A stretch of DNA of 7,754 bases from Bacillota bacterium (lineage in GTDB: Bacteria > Bacillota > Dethiobacteria > DTU022): positions 1-7,754 of the forward strand of contig JAAZHP010000234.1 of the NCBI GenBank assembly GCA_012510625.1. The letters are read 5' to 3'. The notes beneath the pieces are model-generated. The model made no database searches and was not told the DNA's origin. It saw only the letters and a list, made by a program, of their open reading frames with translations. The position numbers and the translations under genes are program-made. Shown in pieces: positions 1 through 5,403 of this stretch. Position 1 is the first letter of the stretch, and each line of letters starts with the position of its first letter.

Positions 1-47
1 CCGGTTCCGTCAGCAATGGTCCCGTTCAGGATAACTGAATCGAACAT
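1..47 (-). CDS. Amidohydrolase (D-aminoacylase-like), N-terminal fragment cut by window edge
   Basis: Reading leftward from the ATG at 47-45, the 15 complete codons plus a partial Gly codon give MFDSVILNGTIADGTG. This is the standard first beta-strand and turn (hydrophobic-x-NG-x-hydrophobic-x-DGTG) of N-acyl-D-amino-acid deacylases and related metal-dependent amidohydrolases. A ribosome binding site, AAGGGG at 61-56, sits 8 nt before the ATG. The same opening (ILLKNGRVIDGTG) occurs in the complete amidohydrolase at 5404-7011, and the DNA of both encodes DGTG with the shared string CCGGTTCCGTCA on the plus strand, so the two look like paralogues. The gene lies after the terminator of the uronate operon and probably forms its own transcription unit. 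No catalytic residue is inside the window, so family assignment rests on the N-terminus alone; a dihydroorotase- or hydantoinase-like amidohydrolase is the main alternative. Confidence 0.72.
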   Translation of the reverse strand, partial: MFDSVILNGTIADGT

Positions 48-90
48 GTCAACCACCCCTTCTCAGATTTTTGCTGTTTCGCTTGCCTTT

Positions 91-258
91 TGCCAACTTC
101 CAATCATAATCCGTGCCAACGCCGCTCGGGCGGGCGTGGAAGCCCGCCCCTACCTATTGAGGCTTCTAATTACAATCCGCTGCCAACACCGACGAAAAAG
201 TAGAAAGCAAGTCCATTCAAGTAAGTATTACCATAAACCCAGGCTTTTTCCTGCCAAC
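91..258 (-). repeat. Four TGCCAAC (minus: GTTGGCA) motifs, two inside a 27/28-nt imperfect direct repeat
   Basis: TGCCAAC occurs at 91-97, 114-120, 181-187 and 252-258. The second and third copies end a longer direct repeat: 97-123 and 163-190 align with one single-base gap and about four mismatches. Spacing between the last three copies is 67 and 71 nt. All lie between the terminator and the start of the left-edge amidohydrolase gene, in the same orientation. They could be operator half-sites for that gene or remnants of a tandem duplication; the sequence does not decide. Confidence 0.55.
128..153 (-). repeat. Palindromic GTAGGGGC-type hairpin repeat, copy 1
   Basis: A perfect 8-bp stem (GGGCGGGC at 128-135 with GCCCGCCC at 142-149, 6-nt loop) is followed by CTAC at 150-153. 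On the minus strand it reads GTAGGGGCGGGC, loop, GCCCGCCC. The layout matches copy 2 at 413-436 and resembles short palindromic repeats dispersed through many Firmicute and thermophile genomes (recalled, not searched). No T-run follows on either strand, so it is not a good terminator. Confidence 0.55.
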
Positions 259-268
259 GCCCCTTCAT

Positions 269-303
269 AAAAAAATGCCTGCCGGCAGAACATGCCGGCA
301 GGC
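269..303 (-). terminator. Rho-independent terminator ending the uronate operon
   Basis: A perfect 11-bp GC-rich stem (277-287 pairing with 293-303) with the 5-nt loop GAACA is followed, on the minus strand, by A and then seven T (275-269). On the plus strand the hairpin is followed by TGAAAAG, with no T-run, so the element works leftward. It lies 180 nt after the kdgK stop and separates the five-gene operon from the left-edge amidohydrolase gene. Confidence 0.9.
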
Positions 304-412
304 TGAAAAGCTCAATTGTAGGATTAAATGAAGCGGGACGCTGGACGGGCTATTTTGGAGGCGCTGGAAATACACAAGACCCATATCGCCAAGCATGAAC
401 CGGGATTGGAGT

Positions 413-436
413 GGGCGGCTCATGAGCGGCCCCTAC
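413..436 (-). repeat. Palindromic GTAGGGGC-type hairpin repeat, copy 2
   Basis: A 20-bp palindrome at 413-432, centred on GCTCATGAGC, has a single mismatched pair and is followed by CTAC, so its minus strand begins GTAGGGGCCGCTCATGAGC. It shares GGGCGG at one end and GCCCCTAC at the other with copy 1 at 128-153, in the same orientation, while the cores differ. This points to a dispersed repeat family rather than chance hairpins. Confidence 0.5.
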
Positions 437-482
437 ATTTTGGAAGAAGAACAGCATTTGTCTCCGCAGGAACAGCCGGCAA

Positions 483-1508
483 TTACCTCTGCACCCGGCC
501 GGATTCATCGCCTCCGGCTAAATTCTCCACTTCGGATACAGAAACATGATTAAAATCGCCGGGGATGGTCTGTTTAAGACAGGAGGCGGCTACGGCATAT
601 TCCACCGCTTTTTGCAGCGGGTATTCTTCCAGAAGGGCGTAAATCAAACCGCCGCAGAAGGAATCTCCGCCCCCCACCCGATCAACGATATGGACCTTGT
701 ATTGCCTTGATTTATAAAACTCCTTGCCGTCATATAAGAGAGCAGACCAGCCGTTATCGCTGGCCGAGTAGCTTTCCCGCAAGGTAATGGCCACCTTCTG
801 CAGGTGAAAGCGCTCATAGAGCTGCCTGGCAACCTGTTGATAACCGGCATCGTTTAATTTGCCGGCGGTAACGTCCGTTCCCGCCGCTTTGATACCGAAC
901 ACTTTTTCCGCATCCTCTTCGTTCCCAATAAGCAGATCAACATATTCCATCAAGCGGGACATGACCTCGCCGGCCTTCTCTGTTGACCATAACTTCTTCC
1001 GATAGTTCAGATCGCAGCTCACCGTCAGCCCCATGTCCCTGGCACAACGCACGGCATCCAGCGTAACTGCGGCCGGGCCGTCTCCCAAAGCCGGGGTAAT
1101 CCCGGTAAAGTGGAACCAGTGCTTACCCCTAAATACGGACTCCCAGTCAACCTCTCCAGGTTTAATTCCGGTGATTGCTGAGTTGGCCCGATCGTAGATC
1201 ACCAGGGAGGGACGCTGCGAAGCCCCTGTCTCAGAAAAATAGATCCCGATCCGTTCTCCGCCCCAGAGTATATAGTCCGTATTCACTCCAAAGCGGCGCA
1301 AATGATTGGCTGCGGATTGCCCCAGGGGGTTGGCGGGCAGTTTGCTGACATAGTAACTTTCTATCCCGTAATTGGCCAGAGAGACAGCCACGTTGGCCTC
1401 TCCCCCCCCATAAGTCACCTCAAGATTGTCAGTTTGAACCAAACGCAAATAGTTCGGCGGCGTCAACCGCAACATGATTTCGCCAAAGGTTACCGCTTTC
1501 TTCTTCAT
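483..1508 (-). CDS. kdgK: 2-keto-3-deoxygluconate kinase (PfkB family)
   Basis: This cytoplasmic sugar kinase phosphorylates 2-keto-3-deoxy-D-gluconate with ATP to give KDPG, the substrate of the aldolase encoded just upstream. The 341-residue protein has usual length for PfkB/ribokinase enzymes. The N-terminal GGGEANVA motif (34-41) marks sugar binding. The segment IGIYFSETGASQRPSLVIYDR (87-107) is typical of KDG kinases: the GxYF and RPSxVxYDRxxSA pattern is the best evidence for substrate. The second PfkB signature, DRVGGGDSFCGG (276-287), carries the likely catalytic base Asp282 and the anion hole; it has Arg-Val-Gly in place of the common Thr-x-Gly-Ala. The ATG at 1508 has AGGGGTG 6 nt upstream. 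It begins 12 nt after the eda stop, so the two are probably translated together. It is the last gene before the terminator. A 2-dehydro-3-deoxygalactonate kinase or fructokinase role is less likely given the neighbours. Confidence 0.93.
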   Translation of the reverse strand: MKKKAVTFGEIMLRLTPPNYLRLVQTDNLEVTYGGGEANVAVSLANYGIESYYVSKLPANPLGQSAANHLRRFGVNTDYILWGGERIGIYFSETGASQRPSLVIYDRANSAITGIKPGEVDWESVFRGKHWFHFTGITPALGDGPAAVTLDAVRCARDMGLTVSCDLNYRKKLWSTEKAGEVMSRLMEYVDLLIGNEEDAEKVFGIKAAGTDVTAGKLNDAGYQQVARQLYERFHLQKVAITLRESYSASDNGWSALLYDGKEFYKSRQYKVHIVDRVGGGDSFCGGLIYALLEEYPLQKAVEYAVAASCLKQTIPGDFNHVSVSEVENLAGGDESGRVQR

Positions 1509-1520
1509 ATGAGCACCCCT

Positions 1521-2165
1521 TTACTTTTTTCTTGCTTCAGCAATTTTTTCAACGAATTGGCGGGCGGTTGCCGTCACCAGATCAAAATCGCCGCTTTTGG
1601 CGCCGGCGGTTAATTTACCTCCCACCCCCACAGCAATGCAGCCGCTCCGGATCCACTCCGCCACATTCTCCAAGCTGACCCCGCCGGTAGGAATCATTTG
1701 CGCATAGGGCAATGGCCCCAGGACCGCCTTTATAAACCCTGCGCCCAATACTTCTCCCGGAAATATTTTGATCACGTCGGCGCCCGCTTCCATCGCAGTG
1801 ACAATCTCGGTGACAGTCTGGGCTCCGGGCATGCAGACCTTCTGGTAACGGTTGCAGAGACGGACAACACCAGGATTTAAATATGGGCTGACAATAAATT
1901 CGGCGCCGGCAAGCAAGGCCGCCCGAGCCGTCTCACTGTCCAGCACCGTCCCCGCGCCGATAATTAATTGCTCATCCGAAAAAGCCGCGGTCAATTCATT
2001 GATAACCCCCAGGGCGCCGGGCACGGTCATGGTTATCTCGATAATGTCAATTCCGCCCCGGCGAACGGCTTCGGCAATCTTCAAAGCCTGTTCTGTATTT
2101 TCTGCCCTGACCACGGCGACGATCCCGGTGTCTTTAATGCGCTGCAGACATTTGCTTTTCTCCAT
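1521..2165 (-). CDS. eda: KDPG aldolase (2-dehydro-3-deoxy-phosphogluconate aldolase)
   Basis: This class I aldolase cleaves KDPG into pyruvate and glyceraldehyde 3-phosphate, the last step of the uronate and Entner-Doudoroff routes. The 214-residue protein is a standard-length single TIM barrel. Visible landmarks are Arg20 in the VAVVRA strand, catalytic Glu43 in IIEITM, the GAGTV loop (70-74), FIVSP (90-94), the Schiff-base Lys133 in DVIKIFPG (the family usually has KxFPA), and the phosphate-binding TGGV (160-163). Some family members also split 4-hydroxy-2-oxoglutarate, which sequence cannot exclude. The ATG at 2165 has a perfect AGGAGG (2178-2173) with a 7-nt spacer, the strongest ribosome binding site in the operon, consistent with high expression. 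An 83-nt gap separates it from uxaA; I saw no convincing terminator or promoter there. Confidence 0.95.
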   Translation of the reverse strand: MEKSKCLQRIKDTGIVAVVRAENTEQALKIAEAVRRGGIDIIEITMTVPGALGVINELTAAFSDEQLIIGAGTVLDSETARAALLAGAEFIVSPYLNPGVVRLCNRYQKVCMPGAQTVTEIVTAMEAGADVIKIFPGEVLGAGFIKAVLGPLPYAQMIPTGGVSLENVAEWIRSGCIAVGVGGKLTAGAKSGDFDLVTATARQFVEKIAEARKK

Positions 2166-2248
2166 AAGTACGCCTCCTAAAGCAACAGTTTGACTATTTA
2201 ATAACAGCTATCTGCCTGGTTAATCCGAACTTTCTTTTGAGTCAACAG

Positions 2249-3736
2249 CTAGAGGGTAACCCCGTTTTTAAAGATGGCTATTTCACGAAAGCCCATTTTT
2301 TCCGATCCGGTGAGCCGGCCTGAAGCCACCTCCATAACATAGTCCCATAGCTCAGCCGCCAGCTCCGGCATGGTTTCACCTTCAAGCAGCCGTCCGGCAT
2401 TAAAATCCATCCATTGAGGCTTATTTCGATAAAGCGTGCTGTTGGTGGCAATCTTGACTGTGGGCACACAGGTTCCCAGCGGAGTCCCCCGGCCAGTGGT
2501 AAACAAAATCAACTGGCAGCCTGCAGCCGCCAGGGCGGTGCTGGCGACCATGTCATTGCCGGGGGCGCTAAGCAGGTTGAGTCCCTTTTTGCTGATCCTC
2601 TCACCGTAATCCAAAACATCTACTACAGCGCTGCTGCCGCCCTTCTGTGTGCAGCCCAGGGACTTTTCTTCCAGGGTGGTGATTCCGCCCCGCCGGTTGC
2701 CCGGCGAGGGATTTTCATAAACAGGCTGCCCGTAAGAGATGTAGTATTCCTTGAAATCGTTAATCAGCCTGACGATCTTTTCAAAGACATCCCGGTTTAG
2801 AGCCCGCTCCATCAGCAGGGTTTCAGCTCCGAACATCTCCGGAACCTCGGTGAGGATTGTGCTGCCCCCATGCGAAACCAGCATGTCGGAGAAAACGCCT
2901 ACCAGGGGATTGGCCGTGATCCCGGAGAAGCCGTCGGAGCCGCCGCACTTTAAACCGACCGTCAGCGCTGAAACGGGGCAGGGTGTGCGCTTGAACCGCC
3001 GCGCATAGGCCAGGAGGGAGCCGACAAGATCCAGGCCGGCGGCAATTTCATCGTCGACCTCTTGAGCTACCATGAACTTGACCCGGTCCCCGTCGTAATC
3101 TCCAAGCACCTCCTGAAAGGCTGCTACATGATTATTTTCACAGCCTAGACCTATAACCAGGACGGCGGCGGCGTTGGGATGGTTCACCAGGCCGGCCAGA
3201 AGTTTCTGTGTAGCCAGCTGATCCTCGCCAGTCTGAGAGCAGCCGTACGGGTGCTTAAATTCATAGATCCCGTCAATGTTTTCTACGCCCTTAAATTTAT
3301 ACCGGGCCTGTTCAGCGATCAGCTCGGCAATCCGGTTGACACAGCTGACCGTGGGGATAATCCAGATCTCGTTTCTAACCCCCACCTGTCCCTTCTCTCT
3401 CCGGTAACCGGGAATAGTTTTACCGCTGTCCCTGGTTTCCAGGCTTATGGGCGCAGGCCCGTACTCATACTGCATAATCGGACCGAGGCTCGTTTCCAGG
3501 TTATGCTCATGCACCCACCGGCCGGCCTCGATCTTTCGCTTCGCTCTCCCAATGGGAAAACCATACTTGACCACTTCTTCCCCCTGGCTGATTTCTTTTA
3601 ACGCTATTTTATGACCTGCGGGAATATCTTCCAGGGGTGCAATAGCGCTACCGGCAAATTCAATTGTCTGGCCCCGCTTAAGAGCAGCCAGGGCGACCGC
3701 AACATTGTCTTTTTCGTTGATTTTTAGCACAGCCAT
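2249..3736 (-). CDS. uxaA: Altronate dehydratase (altronate hydrolase)
   Basis: The enzyme removes water from D-altronate to give 2-keto-3-deoxy-D-gluconate; characterised relatives need Fe2+. At 495 residues it matches the full-length two-part form. An N-terminal SAF domain (about 1-85, with IPAGHKIAL and VVKYGFPIGRAKRKIEAGRWVH) is joined to the UxaA/GarD catalytic region. That region shows GYRREKGQVGVRNEIWIIPTVSCVN (110-134), GCSQTGED (165-172), GLGCENNH (196-203), GLKCGGSDGFSGITANP (261-277), LGCTQKGGSS (360-369) and GRGTPLGTCVPTVKIATNS (415-433). The conserved cysteines and the CGGSDxxSGxxANP block are family hallmarks. Galactarate dehydratase (GarD) is the nearest alternative, but uxaB next door makes altronate the natural substrate. 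The ATG at 3736 has only a GGGG-type ribosome binding site about 9 nt upstream. It begins 42 nt after the uxaB stop. Confidence 0.95.
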   Translation of the reverse strand: MAVLKINEKDNVAVALAALKRGQTIEFAGSAIAPLEDIPAGHKIALKEISQGEEVVKYGFPIGRAKRKIEAGRWVHEHNLETSLGPIMQYEYGPAPISLETRDSGKTIPGYRREKGQVGVRNEIWIIPTVSCVNRIAELIAEQARYKFKGVENIDGIYEFKHPYGCSQTGEDQLATQKLLAGLVNHPNAAAVLVIGLGCENNHVAAFQEVLGDYDGDRVKFMVAQEVDDEIAAGLDLVGSLLAYARRFKRTPCPVSALTVGLKCGGSDGFSGITANPLVGVFSDMLVSHGGSTILTEVPEMFGAETLLMERALNRDVFEKIVRLINDFKEYYISYGQPVYENPSPGNRRGGITTLEEKSLGCTQKGGSSAVVDVLDYGERISKKGLNLLSAPGNDMVASTALAAAGCQLILFTTGRGTPLGTCVPTVKIATNSTLYRNKPQWMDFNAGRLLEGETMPELAAELWDYVMEVASGRLTGSEKMGFREIAIFKNGVTL

Positions 3737-3778
3737 CTTGTCAACCCCGCTTGTTGTTCCCTGTTAAGACTTATTTCC

Positions 3779-5305
3779 CTATTCTCCACCGGCAACGCGG
3801 GCCACCGCCTTTTTCATCCCCTCATGCACGATTCTCTCCAGGTCAGCGGCCACTCTTTCGGCAAGCCCGGGAATTTTATTAAGGTCGCGCCCCCACAGCA
3901 AAACACTGCCCAGAACCTTCTCTACAAGCAGGAGCAGCGATTCCCGTGAATTGTCGCAGCCGGCCCAGAGATTACTTAAAAACGCAAGTACCTGGGGGTC
4001 ATCTCGCAGCACAAAGGAGCCCTTTTCCCGGCGGCAGCTCATGGCATCGCCTTCGACCCGGCCCCGGTAAAGGGCAATTAGAGCGGCCATGGAAAAGCAA
4101 AGTATCGCCGGGAGCTGCCCTTTTCTCTTGAAATAGTCCTCCAGGGAAGGAAGAACCCTGGTGGCATACTTTGAAACCGAGTTGAGAAGTATGTCCAGCA
4201 GGTAATGCTTGATAAAGGGGTTTTGAAACCTCTCCAGCACCGCCCCGGCAAATTCATTGAGCATCTCTGTGTCCAGATCGATGGAAGGGATGATCTCATC
4301 ATAAATAAGCTTGCGTGTATAATTCCCCAGCAGCGGATGAGCCATCATTTCGCCCACCGTCTCCAGGCCGTAAAGAAAGGCGGCGGGAACCGATGCCGTA
4401 TGGGCGCCGTTCAAGATTCTCACCTTGCGGGTCCGGTAGGGTGAGAGGTCATCGGTCCAGATAACGTTAAGGCCGGCCTCGGTGAAGGGAAGCCGTGACT
4501 TAAGCTCTGCCGGCCCTTCGATGACCCATAAATGAAAGAGTTCCCCGGTGTCCAGAAGCCGGTCCTGGTAGCCGAGCTTTTGCGACAGCGACTCAACTTC
4601 CCCCCTTGGATAGCCGGTTACCACCCGGTCAACAAGGGTGTTTGCAAAACAATTCGCCTCTTTAACCCAGGCTATGAACTCCCGGGGAAGTTCCCAGGCT
4701 TCTGCCAGCTGCAGCAGCACCTGCTTAAGTGTCTCCCCGTTCCGGTCAATCAGCTCGCAGGGAATGATCACCATACCCTTGCCGGGATCTCCCGCGAAGT
4801 GCTGGAAACGGCGATAGAGATAGGCCAACAATTTACCGGGGTAGGAATGGGGCGGCCTATTTAGCATGCTGTCGCCGGGGTCGTAGACAATACCCGCTTC
4901 AGTAGTATTGGAGACAACGAATTCAATGTCCGGGTTCTCAGCACAGCGAAGGAACTCCTCCCAGTCAGTGTAGGGGTTGATCCCGCGGCTGACGGAGCTG
5001 ATGATCTCCTTTGTTTCCACGGCTTTCCCGTTCTGCAGCCCCCGCAAAATCAGGGTATAGAGCCCGTCCTGCTCGTTAAGTGCAGATACAAGGCCTTCTC
5101 GTATAGGTTGGACTACCACCACCCGGCCGTTAAAAAGGCCTTTTTCGTTGAGCCGGTGAAACATCCAGTCCACAAAAGCCCGGAGAAAGTTCCCCTCGCC
5201 AAACTGGATTACCTTCTCGGGCAAGTTGCCAAAGGATGACGGCACCTTCAAATCAACTGGAAAAGCAAAATTGCTGTTTAGTAGATCTGCGTTTAGTTTT
5301 TTCAA
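3779..5305 (-). CDS. uxaB: Tagaturonate reductase (altronate oxidoreductase), TTG start
   Basis: This enzyme of the mannitol dehydrogenase family reduces D-tagaturonate to D-altronate with NADH. The 508-residue protein opens with VIQFGEGNFLRAFVDWMF (32-49), the nucleotide-binding strand and loop typical of UxaB. SNTTEAGI (132-139) follows, and the helical C-terminal domain contains the catalytic pattern K-x4-N-x2-H (Lys294, Asn299, His302 in RKVRILNGAH). Fructuronate reductase (UxuB) and mannitol dehydrogenases share the fold; the QFGEGNFLRAFVDW opening and adjacent uxaA favour UxaB. The start is a TTG at 5305-5303: AGGGAGG (5319-5313) lies 7 nt upstream, and the first in-frame ATG (residue 48) would remove the cofactor-binding loop. 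The 98-nt gap to the upstream deacylase has no terminator, so co-transcription is likely. Its leader contains a stem-loop and a 12-codon ORF. Confidence 0.94.
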   Translation of the reverse strand: MKKLNADLLNSNFAFPVDLKVPSSFGNLPEKVIQFGEGNFLRAFVDWMFHRLNEKGLFNGRVVVVQPIREGLVSALNEQDGLYTLILRGLQNGKAVETKEIISSVSRGINPYTDWEEFLRCAENPDIEFVVSNTTEAGIVYDPGDSMLNRPPHSYPGKLLAYLYRRFQHFAGDPGKGMVIIPCELIDRNGETLKQVLLQLAEAWELPREFIAWVKEANCFANTLVDRVVTGYPRGEVESLSQKLGYQDRLLDTGELFHLWVIEGPAELKSRLPFTEAGLNVIWTDDLSPYRTRKVRILNGAHTASVPAAFLYGLETVGEMMAHPLLGNYTRKLIYDEIIPSIDLDTEMLNEFAGAVLERFQNPFIKHYLLDILLNSVSKYATRVLPSLEDYFKRKGQLPAILCFSMAALIALYRGRVEGDAMSCRREKGSFVLRDDPQVLAFLSNLWAGCDNSRESLLLLVEKVLGSVLLWGRDLNKIPGLAERVAADLERIVHEGMKKAVARVAGGE

Positions 5306-5340
5306 TTCTTAACCTCCCTGGGGTGAGCGACAAAGGCCAT
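5302..5340 (-). CDS. Possible 12-residue leader ORF overlapping the uxaB start
   Basis: Minus-strand ATG at 5340-5338 opens MAFVAHPREVKN, ending in TGA at 5304-5302. The stop overlaps the uxaB TTG start as TTGA, a common arrangement for translational coupling. The uxaB ribosome binding site lies inside this ORF. Its own upstream signal (AGAGGA) is only 2 nt from the ATG, which is too close for good initiation. It may be chance; coding cannot be judged from 12 residues. Confidence 0.25.
   Translation of the reverse strand: MAFVAHPREVKN
5313..5319 (-). promoter_or_regulatory. Ribosome binding site that fixes the TTG start of uxaB
   Basis: AGGGAGG on the minus strand, 7 nt before TTG at 5305. 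No ATG or GTG lies at a suitable distance in this frame, so this site decides the start codon. Confidence 0.85.
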
Positions 5341-5356
5341 GATCCTCTTTGGCTCA
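5324..5356 (-). promoter_or_regulatory. Stem-loop in the uxaB leader
   Basis: TGAGC (5324-5328) and CAAAG (5331-5335) pair with GCTCA (5352-5356) and CTTTG (5347-5351), giving a 10-bp stem with a 2-nt GA/TC bulge and an 11-nt loop. On the transcript it ends 4 nt before the uxaB ribosome binding site (5319-5313), and the loop carries the ATG of the 12-codon ORF. There is no T-run, so it is not a terminator. It could stabilise the downstream mRNA, act as a processing site, or tune uxaB initiation; this is inference. Confidence 0.5.
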
Positions 5357-5403
5357 TTTAGTGGTAAGTTCTTAAGATGTGTGTTAAAGTCACTGTTTTT
5401 TGC

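Larger units (their letters stand above)
48..482. other. Intergenic region between kdgK and the second amidohydrolase; no supported gene
   Basis: This 435-nt gap holds the operon terminator (269-303), two palindromic GTAGGGGC-type repeats (128-153 and 413-436), four TGCCAAC motifs and the ribosome binding site of the left-edge gene. Short open frames exist on the plus strand (328-549 and 422-553), but they run into the 3' end of kdgK in antisense and show no recognisable family. For the left-edge gene, a possible extended -10 (TGGTAATAC, minus strand 233-225) has no convincing -35. No tRNA or known riboswitch fold was recognised. Confidence 0.6.

Noticed and set aside
102..118. Sigma-54 promoter on the minus strand (TGGCACG at 118-112)
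   Set aside because: The -24 part is perfect, but the -12 position reads ATGAT instead of TTGCA/T, lacking the nearly invariant GC, and no activator gene is nearby.
328..553. Plus-strand short ORFs after the terminator region (328-549 and 422-553)
   Set aside because: Both overlap the 3' end of kdgK in antisense and match no family I recognise. The second has a GGAG about 10 nt before its ATG, but only the first 19 or so residues look protein-like, too little to call a gene or a remnant.
2217..2245. Possible internal promoter (TTGACT) in the uxaA-eda gap
   Set aside because: No reasonable -10 lies 16-18 bp away on the minus strand (TAACCA at 17 bp). The 83-nt gap shows only an 8-bp direct repeat, AACAGCTA, at 2203-2210 and 2244-2251.
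3179..3601. Plus-strand 140-residue open frame opposite uxaA
   Set aside because: It is wholly antisense to a well-supported gene with conserved motifs, has low-complexity composition and no ribosome binding site context; the same applies to the other long plus-strand frames opposite eda, uxaB and the deacylase.
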